Assembly: GCA_902797055.1 (NCBI GenBank)
Contig: CADBRT010000067.1
Coordinates: forward strand, 1 to 32,176
Length of the DNA: 32,176 nt
Source of the DNA: an uncultured Spirochaetaceae bacterium
Lineage (GTDB): Bacteria > Spirochaetota > Spirochaetia > Treponematales > Treponemataceae
Direction: 5' to 3'
Translations under genes and position numbers: made by a program
Shown: positions 6,767 to 14,896 of the stretch, one piece after another
Numbering within the stretch: position 1 is the first letter of the stretch
Layout of the letters: every line of letters starts with the position of its first letter
Notes under the pieces: generated by a model
What the model saw: only the letters and a program-made list of their open reading frames with translations
What the model was told of the DNA's origin: nothing
The model's database searches: none

Positions 6767-9478
6767 TTATTTTCCCATCTTTTTGAATACTTTCGCCAGT
6801 GTGCTGAGCAAATCCGGCACACGCAGCGGCTTTGCAATGTGGCCGTTCATACCCGCATTCAAAGCCTTCTGTTTGTCCTCTTCAAAAGCGTTTGCCGTCA
6901 TGGCAATAATCTGTATTACTTTTGAATCTTCCTTATCGGTGGCTCGTATTGCTCTTGTTGCCGTCAGTCCGTCCATCTCCGGCATCATGATGTCCATGAG
7001 TATGAGGTCATAGGTGTAGGGCAGGTTGTTTTTGAACATATCAAGCGCAATCTTGCCGTTTCCGGCGTGCTCTACAACAGCGCCTTCTTCTTCGAGGATG
7101 GTCTTCGCAATCTCTGCGTTTATCTCATTGTCCTCAACGAGCAGTATTTTTCTGCCGGTGAGCGTGAACGCTTCGTCAGCTGTATCGTTCGAACTTTCGC
7201 ACTGCTGGCTGTCACAGTTATTTATTTCAAGCGGCAGGTCTATGATGAACGTCGTTCCTTCATTCAGGTGGCTTTCAACGCTGATTGTCCCTTGAAGCCG
7301 TTCTACCAGTTGCTTTGTGATGGCCATGCCAAGCCCGGTTCCCTTGTATGTTGTACGGGCAACGTTTTGCTTGTCTTCCTGTGAGAACGCTTCAAACAGG
7401 TGGGGCAGGAAGTCTTCGCTCATGCCGCGCCCAGTGTCGGCAAGTGTAAACCTAACATGAACTTTGTTGCCAAGCACTGCGATTTCTTCCGCTTTGAGTA
7501 TGATTTTACCGCCGTCTTCGGTGAACTTGACTGAGTTGCCGAGGATATTGATGAAAATCTGCCTCATATGGAGAGCATCTCCTATGAGAGCGGAGTATTG
7601 TATGTCTTCGTATTCGCACAGGAGTTCTACCTTGCGGTTTATGAGTTGTCCCTGAATGATGGATGCGCAGCTGTCCAGAAGCGAAACAAGGTTGAATTCG
7701 TCGTGGTTGATGGTTGTTTTCCCTGCTTCTATGCGGCTCATGTCCAGAACATCGTTTATGAGCGCAAGTAGGTGCTGGGATGAAAGGTCAATCTTGTTCA
7801 GACATGATTTAACACGGTCAATGTCATCGATATGTTTTATGGCGATGCCTGTCATACCCATGATTCCATTTATCGGTGTACGGATGTCGTGGCTCATGCG
7901 TGACAAAAAGTCCGATTTCGCATGGTTTGCCAGTTCCGCTTGTTCCAAGGCTTCTTTTAAAATTTTTTGTTTTTTCTGCTCTTCTCTTATCTCTTTGTCA
8001 ACATTGCTGAAACCGACAACCAGATAGCGGATTTTTTTCGGGTCACCGACCCGTACGATTTTCATCTGGTAGTACGCTTCTTTGCCGTTGTCATTGATGC
8101 GGTACAGCTGGGTGGTGCTGGTACTGTTATTCAGACATTCAAGGATTCCTTCTTTTGTACAGAAAATCTCCATCATTTTTCTGTCTTGGGGAGCTATGCG
8201 CTTGAGAATGTAGGTTCTCATGAGCATTTGGAAGGAAAAGGCTTGTTCAAGTGATATCCCTGCGTTTGTCCAGTTCGTTGCAATCCTATAGGGAATCGCC
8301 TGACCGGTATCCAAATCAACGTAGTATACTGAAATATAATTGTTTGTCAGAACGTTTAAAATGGCATCGTGCCGGTGGGCAGTCTGTTCTTCTTCCAAAA
8401 GTTTCTGCTGTAGGGAGAACTTTTCCTCCGCAATCGCTTTTTCCCGCTGGTACAGCGCTTCCTGTTTTTCCCGTTCACTGTTTGCAAGATTCTTTTCCTT
8501 CATGTCCCTTGCAATTAATACGAACGCTGCAATCATGGCGATAATTACTAGCAGACATTGCAGTATGCTTGCTCGTAATGTGTTTTTGCTTGACGTCTGC
8601 ATGATCCGAGTGATCAAGTTTTCCGTCAGCAGTATTGTAATCATCCAGTTTGTAGTGGGGACTGGTTTGTAGTAGTAGTAGGAGACAAGCCCGTTTTTCT
8701 TAAAAACGGTGAAGCCTGCTTTTGGTTCCTTCCAGTCGTTTTCTATTGCTTCAAGGGAATATCCTGGTTCAAAAACAACGTCGTCTTTAAAATAGTCAAA
8801 GAGATTCCATTTTTCGTCGTGGACATTATTATTTTGAATAATGCTGTCCCCTGATTGGGTATACAGGTTTGACAGAGTTTGATTGTGCTTATTGTTGATC
8901 TTGTCTGATGTGAGCAGTTTTTCTATGTTCATACCGGTTATGCAGGCTGTTATGTGCAGGGTTCCCAGTTTCAAATCCGCCGGTATGACAATCAGTATTA
9001 TGGAACTCGTATTGTAGCTGTCCATCACCGATATAATCGGTTCCGTTATTTCGTGCATGAGAAACGGAAATCTCGTTATGCCGGAAAAAGAATTGTCTGC
9101 TGTGTACACCATGCCGTTTTGATCGGACAGAGCAAAGATCTCGAGTCCGTTTACCGTCTGCAATGTCGAGAGGATGGATTTCAGTTGGGGCGGGGCATTT
9201 TCCAGTTCTTTAGGAAGAACAGTCAGTGATTTTTGCATCTGGGTTATACGCCGTTCGAGGTCTTCCTTGATTTCCGTAGACTGTCTTGATGCAATTTCTT
9301 CAAGGTAGAATTCTGTCATGGAATTGAGCGTATTTTCAGATATATTCTGCAGGGAAATCTGCAGCGCCATAGTGGACACTATAATTCCCGCCGCAATGAT
9401 TAAGATGCCGGCGGTTGTCGAAAATTTTGTTGCAGAGTTATATAGTATATTGTTTTGTTTCTGGTGTGTGTGTATCAT
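6767..9478 (-). CDS. Hybrid sensor histidine kinase (periplasmic sensor, PAS-like, HisKA, HATPase, REC)
   Basis: This 903-aa inner-membrane sensor kinase has TM1 at about 17-43, a periplasmic region of about 255 residues (Cache-like by layout), TM2 at about 303-325, and a charged coiled-coil linker. A PAS-like segment spans about 385-500. HisKA has [13 protein letters not shown] with phospho-acceptor H530. HATPase_c has the [11 protein letters not shown]-box, and the C-terminal receiver has [10 protein letters not shown] and phospho-acceptor D829 ([13 protein letters not shown]). There is no HPt or DNA-binding domain, so phosphate must pass to a separate HPt/regulator outside the window. The gene starts 7 bases after the solute-binding lipoprotein gene with no clear Shine-Dalgarno, so it is probably translated by coupling. 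The pairing suggests the lipoprotein presents ligand to the periplasmic sensor. Confidence 0.93.
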   Translation of the reverse strand: MIHTHQKQNNILYNSATKFSTTAGILIIAAGIIVSTMALQISLQNISENTLNSMTEFYLEEIASRQSTEIKEDLERRITQMQKSLTVLPKELENAPPQLKSILSTLQTVNGLEIFALSDQNGMVYTADNSFSGITRFPFLMHEITEPIISVMDSYNTSSIILIVIPADLKLGTLHITACITGMNIEKLLTSDKINNKHNQTLSNLYTQSGDSIIQNNNVHDEKWNLFDYFKDDVVFEPGYSLEAIENDWKEPKAGFTVFKKNGLVSYYYYKPVPTTNWMITILLTENLITRIMQTSSKNTLRASILQCLLVIIAMIAAFVLIARDMKEKNLANSEREKQEALYQREKAIAEEKFSLQQKLLEEEQTAHRHDAILNVLTNNYISVYYVDLDTGQAIPYRIATNWTNAGISLEQAFSFQMLMRTYILKRIAPQDRKMMEIFCTKEGILECLNNSTSTTQLYRINDNGKEAYYQMKIVRVGDPKKIRYLVVGFSNVDKEIREEQKKQKILKEALEQAELANHAKSDFLSRMSHDIRTPINGIMGMTGIAIKHIDDIDRVKSCLNKIDLSSQHLLALINDVLDMSRIEAGKTTINHDEFNLVSLLDSCASIIQGQLINRKVELLCEYEDIQYSALIGDALHMRQIFINILGNSVKFTEDGGKIILKAEEIAVLGNKVHVRFTLADTGRGMSEDFLPHLFEAFSQEDKQNVARTTYKGTGLGMAITKQLVERLQGTISVESHLNEGTTFIIDLPLEINNCDSQQCESSNDTADEAFTLTGRKILLVEDNEINAEIAKTILEEEGAVVEHAGNGKIALDMFKNNLPYTYDLILMDIMMPEMDGLTATRAIRATDKEDSKVIQIIAMTANAFEEDKQKALNAGMNGHIAKPLRVPDLLSTLAKVFKKMGK

Positions 9479-9485
9479 ATACTAC

Positions 9486-11138
9486 TTACAGTTGCCTTGC
9501 ATACAGCTTTGAATCTTTGCATTTGTCGATGACGAGTTGCAGACCCTCTTTTTTTAATTTCTCGTATTCGCTGAAAAAATCATCGATGGAAATCTCTCCC
9601 TTTATAGCTGCATTCCTCAGTTTGCAGACACCGTTTGTTATCAGCCGAGGCCGATACATCTGATACGCATCTGTCTGCAATGTCCGGGGTTCTGAATAGA
9701 AGAATCCTTCATTTACGATTGCAATTCCGTTGTAGAATTCCTGTGACAATTCATCCATCTGGTATGTCCGCTTTCCCATAAAAAGACACTGCATGAACAA
9801 ATTCTTCTCTGTAAGCCCGCCAAATGATTCCAACTGGCAGCCTGCAAGCCGGTAGTCAGTAAATCCGTTGGAAACAATCTCGGGAAAGAGCACAGGTATG
9901 TCGTTTACTTTTTTATAGCTGACATTTTCAATGCCGTAGTTATAGAGTTCAATGCCTTCCCTGCCAAAACACCAGTTGAAAAATGCCAGTATATCTTCCA
10001 CTTTGCCGGATTTCTTTGCTGCTCCCGTTAGGCACCATACATTGTTCACCATCGTCCGTTCCGGTGTCATCTGGTGCCCCTGAGGGCCTTTGATAGGAGG
10101 CAGTGCATGCCACAAGGCTCCTGCGATGTTTCTGTCCCTGAGTGTCTGCGCCGAGGTGCGGCAGATTTCCGCCCAGGTGTATGTGCTGGCAACCCGGTTG
10201 GCGTTCATCTCTTCGAACAGCGCGTCCTGCGGACGAGAATCGAAGTTCTGGTCAATCAGTTTTTCCTTGTATAGTGTCTGCATCATCGTCAGAAATGCAC
10301 GGTAGTTAGGGTGTTCGTATATGAATGTATAAGAACCGTTGTCAAGGATACAGAACTGGCAGTCGTTTGTCGGACGGATGCCAAATGCATTGAGCAGCGG
10401 CAGCAGGCAATGCTCGCCATTCGCTCCCAGTTGGCAGGCAAACGGTATTTCATCTGATGGGTTTCCGTTGCCGTTCAAATCGGTATCCCGCACCGCGCGC
10501 CAGAAATCCAGCCAGTCAGACCAGTTTTCCGGGACTTTCATGCCGAGTTTGTTCAGCCAGTCCTGTCTGAGCATTACCGTCTTTGCTCCCGGAACATTAA
10601 CGATTGAAGGAATTGTATAGATGTGCCCGTCTGACTGTTTCCATTTATCCATGCGTTCTTTTCCGACAGCCTGTTCAATATTCGGTATTAAATCAAGGTA
10701 GTCATCGAGCATGATGATGGTATTGTCTTTTGCGAGTTCCATGATGCCGAAATCAACGACATTGATTATGTCCGGCATATTGTCTACACCAGAGAGCAGT
10801 GTCGTGGCAACCGTATCTGTGTAATTGACTTCATCTTTCCAGTGGATGTCGACATGAATGCCGGTCATTTTCTCTATGGCATTCCAATAGTAGGTGTTTC
10901 CGTATTCCGCTGTGTATCCCCGACAGTTGATGCCGAGTCCTGTGATGTTCAGTCCGTCTTCATAGTAGAGGATAGAGCTTTTGGGAAGGGTCGTGACTGC
11001 ATCAATGAGTTTCTGCTGGATAGGCAGTTTTGCTTTGGCATCAACTTGTTTTGGCGCTTGTGTTTTTGTACACCCCATTATGAGTACCGCTGTTCCTAAA
11101 AACAGTGCCGTCAGAATTTTTGAAAAATGGTGTTGCAT
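9486..11138 (-). CDS. LplA-type extracellular solute-binding lipoprotein
   Basis: This is a family 1 ABC-type substrate-binding protein, probably for a sugar or oligosaccharide, tethered in the periplasm. The signal peptide ends in the lipobox LIMGC with C23 as the lipidated residue. A calcium-loop-like DTDLNGNGNPSDE segment is typical of the large LplA-like binding proteins. An ATG at 11159 would put the strong AGGAGG (11156-11151) inside the gene. ATG 11138 (12 nt after it) or GTG 11141 (9 nt after) are therefore better, giving about 550 aa. No ABC permease or ATPase genes lie nearby; the next gene is the hybrid kinase. This suggests a sensory role, but it could instead feed a permease encoded elsewhere. 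Confidence 0.88.
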   Translation of the reverse strand: MQHHFSKILTALFLGTAVLIMGCTKTQAPKQVDAKAKLPIQQKLIDAVTTLPKSSILYYEDGLNITGLGINCRGYTAEYGNTYYWNAIEKMTGIHVDIHWKDEVNYTDTVATTLLSGVDNMPDIINVVDFGIMELAKDNTIIMLDDYLDLIPNIEQAVGKERMDKWKQSDGHIYTIPSIVNVPGAKTVMLRQDWLNKLGMKVPENWSDWLDFWRAVRDTDLNGNGNPSDEIPFACQLGANGEHCLLPLLNAFGIRPTNDCQFCILDNGSYTFIYEHPNYRAFLTMMQTLYKEKLIDQNFDSRPQDALFEEMNANRVASTYTWAEICRTSAQTLRDRNIAGALWHALPPIKGPQGHQMTPERTMVNNVWCLTGAAKKSGKVEDILAFFNWCFGREGIELYNYGIENVSYKKVNDIPVLFPEIVSNGFTDYRLAGCQLESFGGLTEKNLFMQCLFMGKRTYQMDELSQEFYNGIAIVNEGFFYSEPRTLQTDAYQMYRPRLITNGVCKLRNAAIKGEISIDDFFSEYEKLKKEGLQLVIDKCKDSKLYARQL

Positions 11139-11178
11139 CACTGTTATAGCCCTCCTCATTGATGTGGGTTTCCTAAAA

Positions 11179-11184
11179 AGTATA
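11179..11184 (-). promoter_or_regulatory. Extended -10 promoter of the binding protein-kinase unit
   Basis: On the minus strand TG-C-TATACT, with the hexamer at 11184-11179, is an extended -10 element with no good -35. Its upstream part lies at the 3' end of arsR. The start site near 11172 gives a leader of about 34 nt to ATG 11138, containing AGGAGG. Confidence 0.5.
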
Positions 11185-11204
11185 GCACAAGAATGTCTGG
11201 CACG

Positions 11205-11594
11205 CTAGTTTTTTGTATTTTCGGCAGAAATATCCCCTGTCCCTCGTATGGGACAGGCAATTTTTACGATTTCTTCTATAGAGATATGGAGCATCCTCGC
11301 ACGGGCGGTGTCAGCTGCTTTGTAGTAGACTTCCTTCCCGTCTTTGCGTGAAACAATCAGCCCTGAGGCTTTGAGCAGTTTTAAATGATGGGAGACTGCG
11401 GGGCTGCTCATGTCCACAGCCGTGGAAAGCCCTGTTACATTCTCTTCAATATGGCATAAGAGCCAGAATATGCGGAGTCTGCTGGAATCCCCCAGAAGTT
11501 TGAATATGTCGCTGACAATTTGAAAGTCAGTTTCTTTGGGTATCCAGTCTATGATATGGGGGACACCCCCATGGTCGTGTGTGTTGTCTGTCAT
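11205..11594 (-). CDS. ArsR/SmtB-family metal-responsive repressor
   Basis: This 129-aa winged-helix repressor probably controls the divergent metal-efflux genes. The core reads FKLLGDSSRLRIFWLL, then the recognition region MSSPAVSHHLKLLKASGLI and the wing SRKDGKEVYYKA. The ATG at 11594 is chosen because a run of seven Gs (11597-11603) forms a strong Shine-Dalgarno just upstream. The ORF extends 19 codons further but has no ribosome site there. Possible metal ligands are the N-terminal HDHGG..H stretch, the Cys-His of LLCHIEE, and H and C in the last helix. The DxH...HxxE set of SmtB/CzrA alpha-5 sites and the CxC of CadC are not seen. The inducing metal is therefore uncertain, though Zn, Cd or Pb is likely from the pump it faces. 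Confidence 0.87.
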   Translation of the reverse strand: MTDNTHDHGGVPHIIDWIPKETDFQIVSDIFKLLGDSSRLRIFWLLCHIEENVTGLSTAVDMSSPAVSHHLKLLKASGLIVSRKDGKEVYYKAADTARARMLHISIEEIVKIACPIRGTGDISAENTKN

Positions 11595-11650
11595 TACCCC
11601 CCCTGATATTTGCATTGTATCATAAAAAAGCAGAAAAATCTCATTTTCCA

Positions 11651-11680
11651 TTGACTTTCTGTGGTAATGGGGTGTACTAT
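11651..11680 (+). promoter_or_regulatory. Promoter of the metal-efflux operon
   Basis: TTGACT (11651-11656), an 18-nt spacer and TACTAT (11675-11680), giving a start near 11687, directly in front of the ArsR-type palindrome. A leader of about 45 nt carries a perfect AGGAGG (11717-11722). Confidence 0.65.
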
Positions 11681-11690
11681 GATATTAAAG

Positions 11691-11716
11691 ATTAAACAAT
11701 TGTTTAATTGTTTAAT
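11691..11716. promoter_or_regulatory. ArsR-type operator palindrome
   Basis: ATTAAACAATTGTTTAAT (11691-11708) is a perfect 18-bp inverted repeat. The right arm TTGTTTAAT is repeated directly at 11708-11716, giving a third half-site. It lies just downstream of the predicted start of the pump operon and in front of its ribosome site, where ArsR/SmtB repressors commonly bind. The adjacent divergent arsR gene makes it the obvious target. Confidence 0.75.
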
Positions 11717-11731
11717 AGGAGGTTAGATTGT

Positions 11732-11950
11732 ATGAAGAAAAGCTATAAGATTGAAGTCGATTGCGCCAACTGCGCCAACAAGATGGAAGCTGTGGCGTGC
11801 AAGACTGCCGGTGTAAAGTCCGCCGTCGTCAACTTTATGACGCTCAAGATGGATGTGGAGTTTGAAGAAGGAGTTGAACCGAAGTCTGTCATGGAAAATG
11901 TGCGGAACAACTGCAAGAAGATAGAAGACGAATTCGAGGTGTACATCTAA
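11732..11950 (+). CDS. Stand-alone HMA heavy-metal-binding domain protein
   Basis: This 72-aa cytosolic protein is a single ferredoxin-like HMA domain with the metal-binding CxxC in DCANCANKM (C10, C13). The segment from EVDCANCANK to VVNFMTLKM resembles the N-terminal HMA domain normally fused to ZntA/CadA-type pumps. Here it is a separate gene 19 nt upstream of a pump that lacks that domain. It probably collects Zn, Cd or Pb for the pump, or tunes its activity. ATG 11732 follows AGGAGG (11717-11722) at nine bases. It is the first gene of the ArsR-controlled operon. Confidence 0.88.
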   Translation: MKKSYKIEVDCANCANKMEAVACKTAGVKSAVVNFMTLKMDVEFEEGVEPKSVMENVRNNCKKIEDEFEVYI

Positions 11951-11969
11951 AGGATTCAGGAGGACAGCC

Positions 11970-13916
11970 ATGACCAAGAAACAAACGAAAATGCTCAAGC
12001 AGATTGTTGTATCTGCTGTTTTAATGCTTGTTCTGCGTTTTAGCCCGCTGCACAGCGTTCTGCAGTCGTTTTTGGGGGACGGTTTAGTTCTGCATGTGTT
12101 GTGGCTTTGTCTGTGGCTTGTGCCCTATCTGGTCATCGGTGGCAGCGTCCTCAAAAAAGCCTGCAAGGGAATCAAGAACCGTCAGGTGTTTGATGAGAGT
12201 TTTTTGATGGCAGTTGCCACTGTCGGTGCCCTTGTTCTTGCTATTTATGAGGATTTTTCCGGCAAGGGAGGGGATTACACAGAGGCCGTTGCCGTAATGC
12301 TTTTCTACCAGATTGGGGAGTGGTTCCAAAGCTATGCAGTGGGGAAAAGTCGCCGCAATATCAGCGAACTGATGGACATCCGTCCCGATTATGCCCACAT
12401 CGAAAAAGACGGGACATTGGAAACCGTTTCTCCTGATGAAGTTGCCGTCGGTTCCGTTATCGTCGTACAGCCGGGTGAAAAGGTGCCGATTGACGGCGTT
12501 ATAATGGAAGGAATTTCCACTGTCAACACCAGTGCCCTGACCGGTGAAAGCCTGCCGCGCGATGTTGCGTCCGGAGACGAAATCCTTTCGGGTGTCATAA
12601 ACATGACGGGTGTCCTTAAGATACGGACTGTCAAGGAGTTCGGTGAGTCCACTGTATCAAAAATTCTGGAACTGGTGGAAAATGCCAGCTCACGAAAATC
12701 GAAATCAGAGGAATTCATTGCGAAATTTGCACGTGTTTACACACCTGCTGTCTGTTACAGTGCCCTTGCGCTCGCCGTTCTGCCGCCGCTTGTCCGGCTG
12801 CTGCTTTTGGGGCAGTCTCCGCTTTGGGGGGCTTGGCTGTACCGCGCGCTTACTTTCCTCGTCATCAGCTGTCCCTGTGCCCTCGTCATCAGCATTCCGC
12901 TCAGTTTCTTTGCAGGCATCGGAGGTGCGAGCAAGGCTGGTATCCTTGTAAAGGGCTCCAACTATCTGGAAACGCTTGCCAATACCCGTACGGTTGTGTT
13001 TGACAAAACCGGTACGCTTACAAAGGGGGCGTTTGATGTCGTCGGGGTTCACCACAGTTATATGGAAGATGCAGAGCTTCTTGAATATGCGGCTTTGGCG
13101 GAAAGCGCTTCCTCTCACCCCATCAGCAAGAGTTTGCAGAAAGCTCATGGAAAAATGCTGAACCGCTCCCGTGTTACAGATATAAAAGAGATAAGCGGGC
13201 AGGGAGTCATCGGTGTTGTTGACGGTAAAAAGGTTGCGTGCGGTAATGAAAAACTCATGGAATGCCTGGGCGTGAAATGGAACGCCTGCCACAGCGATGG
13301 TACAATCGTTCATGTCGCTGTTGACGGCATGTATGCGGGACACATCGTTATTGCTGATGTGGTGAAAGAACATTCCGCCGCCGCTGTACGTGCTCTCAAA
13401 AAAGCAGGAGTTTCCAAAACTGTTATGCTTACCGGGGACTCAAAAACCGTTGCCGAGCGCGTCGCTGCTGTCATCGGAATTGATGAAGTTCATGCGGAAC
13501 TTCTTCCAGCCGATAAGGTTTCCCTCGTGGAAGAGCTGTTATCGCGGAAGAAAAGCGGGGAGGCGCTTGCCTTTGCCGGCGACGGGATAAACGATGCGCC
13601 GGTGCTCGGCCGCGCTGATATTGGAATTGCTATGGGGGCAATGGGGTCAGATGCTGCAATAGAAGCTGCTGACGTGGTGTTGATGGACGACGACCCGCTC
13701 AAGATTGCTTGCGCTATCCGCATAGCCCGCAAATGTCTGTCTATTGTAAAACAGAACATCTGGGGTGCAATCGGCATAAAAATCGCCTGTCTTGCGCTTA
13801 CGGCGCTTGGATTGGCAGGAATGTGGCTCGGTGTGTTCGCGGACGTCGGCGTGATGATTTTCGCCGTCTTGAACGCAATCCGCGCCATGTTCGTAAAGGA
13901 AACGCAATCCGCTTAA
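11970..13916 (+). CDS. P1B-type heavy-metal ATPase (Zn/Cd/Pb efflux)
   Basis: This 648-aa inner-membrane pump exports divalent soft metals using ATP. Visible signatures are TGES (191-194, actuator), the transmembrane CPC at 301-303, DKTGTLT with phospho-acceptor D345, HP at 383-384 (nucleotide site) and GDGIND around 537-542. The last transmembrane pair carries a Lys and later an Asp (IGIKIACLAL...VFADVGVM), the pattern of P1B-2 (ZntA/CadA) pumps rather than copper pumps. The N-terminal HMA domain is missing and is supplied by the preceding gene. ATG 11970 follows AGGAGG (11958-11963) at six bases. The gene ends 7 bases before the convergent exonuclease gene. Confidence 0.94.
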   Translation: MTKKQTKMLKQIVVSAVLMLVLRFSPLHSVLQSFLGDGLVLHVLWLCLWLVPYLVIGGSVLKKACKGIKNRQVFDESFLMAVATVGALVLAIYEDFSGKGGDYTEAVAVMLFYQIGEWFQSYAVGKSRRNISELMDIRPDYAHIEKDGTLETVSPDEVAVGSVIVVQPGEKVPIDGVIMEGISTVNTSALTGESLPRDVASGDEILSGVINMTGVLKIRTVKEFGESTVSKILELVENASSRKSKSEEFIAKFARVYTPAVCYSALALAVLPPLVRLLLLGQSPLWGAWLYRALTFLVISCPCALVISIPLSFFAGIGGASKAGILVKGSNYLETLANTRTVVFDKTGTLTKGAFDVVGVHHSYMEDAELLEYAALAESASSHPISKSLQKAHGKMLNRSRVTDIKEISGQGVIGVVDGKKVACGNEKLMECLGVKWNACHSDGTIVHVAVDGMYAGHIVIADVVKEHSAAAVRALKKAGVSKTVMLTGDSKTVAERVAAVIGIDEVHAELLPADKVSLVEELLSRKKSGEALAFAGDGINDAPVLGRADIGIAMGAMGSDAAIEAADVVLMDDDPLKIACAIRIARKCLSIVKQNIWGAIGIKIACLALTALGLAGMWLGVFADVGVMIFAVLNAIRAMFVKETQSA

Positions 13917-13923
13917 GGCGCCT

Positions 13924-14748
13924 TTAGTCTACGACAATCTGAATGGGGCAGTGGTCGCTGCCCATAACAGATGAAAGGATTTCGCTGGATTGTACGTGGC
14001 TGGCAAAACTGTTGTTGACACACTGATAGTCGATGCGCCAGCCCACATTTTTTTCACGTGCGTGGAATCGGTAGCTCCACCAGGTGTACTGCTTTGGTTC
14101 CTTGCAGAACATGCGGAACGTATCGGTATATCCGCTGTTTAGGAAAAGCGACATCCATTCCCGTTCTTCTGGCAGATAGCCTGCGTTTCCCTCATTCGCT
14201 TTGGGATTTGCAATGTCGATGGGCGTGTGGGCGATGTTGTAGTCGCCGCACAGAATGATATTTTTTCCTTCTCCGACTAGTTTATTGCAGTAGGCGAGCA
14301 TCGACGAGCAGAAGCCCAGCTTGTAGTCCAGCCTGAGTCCTGGTCCCTGACTGTTTGGAAAATAGGCGCTTATAACTGCTGTGCTGCCGAAAATAGCTGT
14401 TGTTACGCGTCCTTCGCTGTCGTAATCGTCAACGCCCATTATTTCAACGCTGTCTGGTTTCGTCTTTGAAAAAATGGCGGTTCCGCTGTATCCGGCTTTC
14501 TGCGCCGAGGACCAGTAGGAGTAATATGATGCTCCTGCCGCTTCAACGCATACTGGTGACTGACTGCCGGGGGCTGCGACCGCCGCTTCTTCCGCACCGG
14601 GAGCCAGCAGTGCAGCCGACAGCTGAGAAGGCCGTGCCTTTGTCTCCTGTATGCAGACGACATCAGCTCCGCTTGAAGCAAGCCAGTCTGTAAATCCTTT
14701 TTTTTCTACGGCGCGTATGCCGTTCACATTCCATGAAATGACCTTCAT
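13924..14748 (-). CDS. xthA: Exodeoxyribonuclease III / AP endonuclease
   Basis: This Mg-dependent AP endonuclease and 3'-5' exonuclease works in base-excision repair (274 aa). Motifs: WNVNGIRA near the N-terminus, IQETKA with the metal-binding Glu, GDYNIAH with the catalytic Asp/Asn, and GSDHCPI with the terminal Asp-His. Between QETKA and YYSYWSSAQKAGYSG there is an Ala/Gly/Pro-rich insert of about 20 residues (APGAEEAAVAAPGS region) where typical enzymes have a short link. The start is supported by AGGTGG a few bases upstream. A weak promoter (TTCCAT, 17 nt, TATACT at 14817-14812) lies between it and divergent fliG1. A 10-bp palindrome AAGGCGCCTT (13915-13924) sits at the convergent gene ends. 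Confidence 0.93.
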   Translation of the reverse strand: MKVISWNVNGIRAVEKKGFTDWLASSGADVVCIQETKARPSQLSAALLAPGAEEAAVAAPGSQSPVCVEAAGASYYSYWSSAQKAGYSGTAIFSKTKPDSVEIMGVDDYDSEGRVTTAIFGSTAVISAYFPNSQGPGLRLDYKLGFCSSMLAYCNKLVGEGKNIILCGDYNIAHTPIDIANPKANEGNAGYLPEEREWMSLFLNSGYTDTFRMFCKEPKQYTWWSYRFHAREKNVGWRIDYQCVNNSFASHVQSSEILSSVMGSDHCPIQIVVD

Positions 14749-14860
14749 TTATCCACCACCTTTCTGAACTGTTGCAGGCGGGCTTTACCTTGCTGCTTTT
14801 TTCGGTATGATAGTATACGGCGGAAAATTTTTCAATGGAAGTCGCTTCTGCCGGTGCACC

Positions 14861-14889
14861 TTGCCATAACAGCGAAACTGGCATAAAAT
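14861..14889 (+). promoter_or_regulatory. fliG1 promoter (leaderless)
   Basis: TTGCCA (14861-14866), a 17-nt spacer and TAAAAT (14884-14889). The ATG at 14897 is 7 nt past the -10 box, at the expected +1, with no Shine-Dalgarno. Confidence 0.7.
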
Positions 14890-14896
14890 ATGCCGT

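Noticed and set aside
12705..13373. Minus-strand open frame of 222 codons inside the P-type ATPase
   Set aside because: Shadow of the ATPase reading frame; the plus strand carries CPC, DKTGT and HP motifs across this stretch.
13915..13924. AAGGCGCCTT palindrome at the convergent ATPase/exonuclease ends as a terminator
   Set aside because: Only 10 bp with no loop and no T-run; it could equally be chance.
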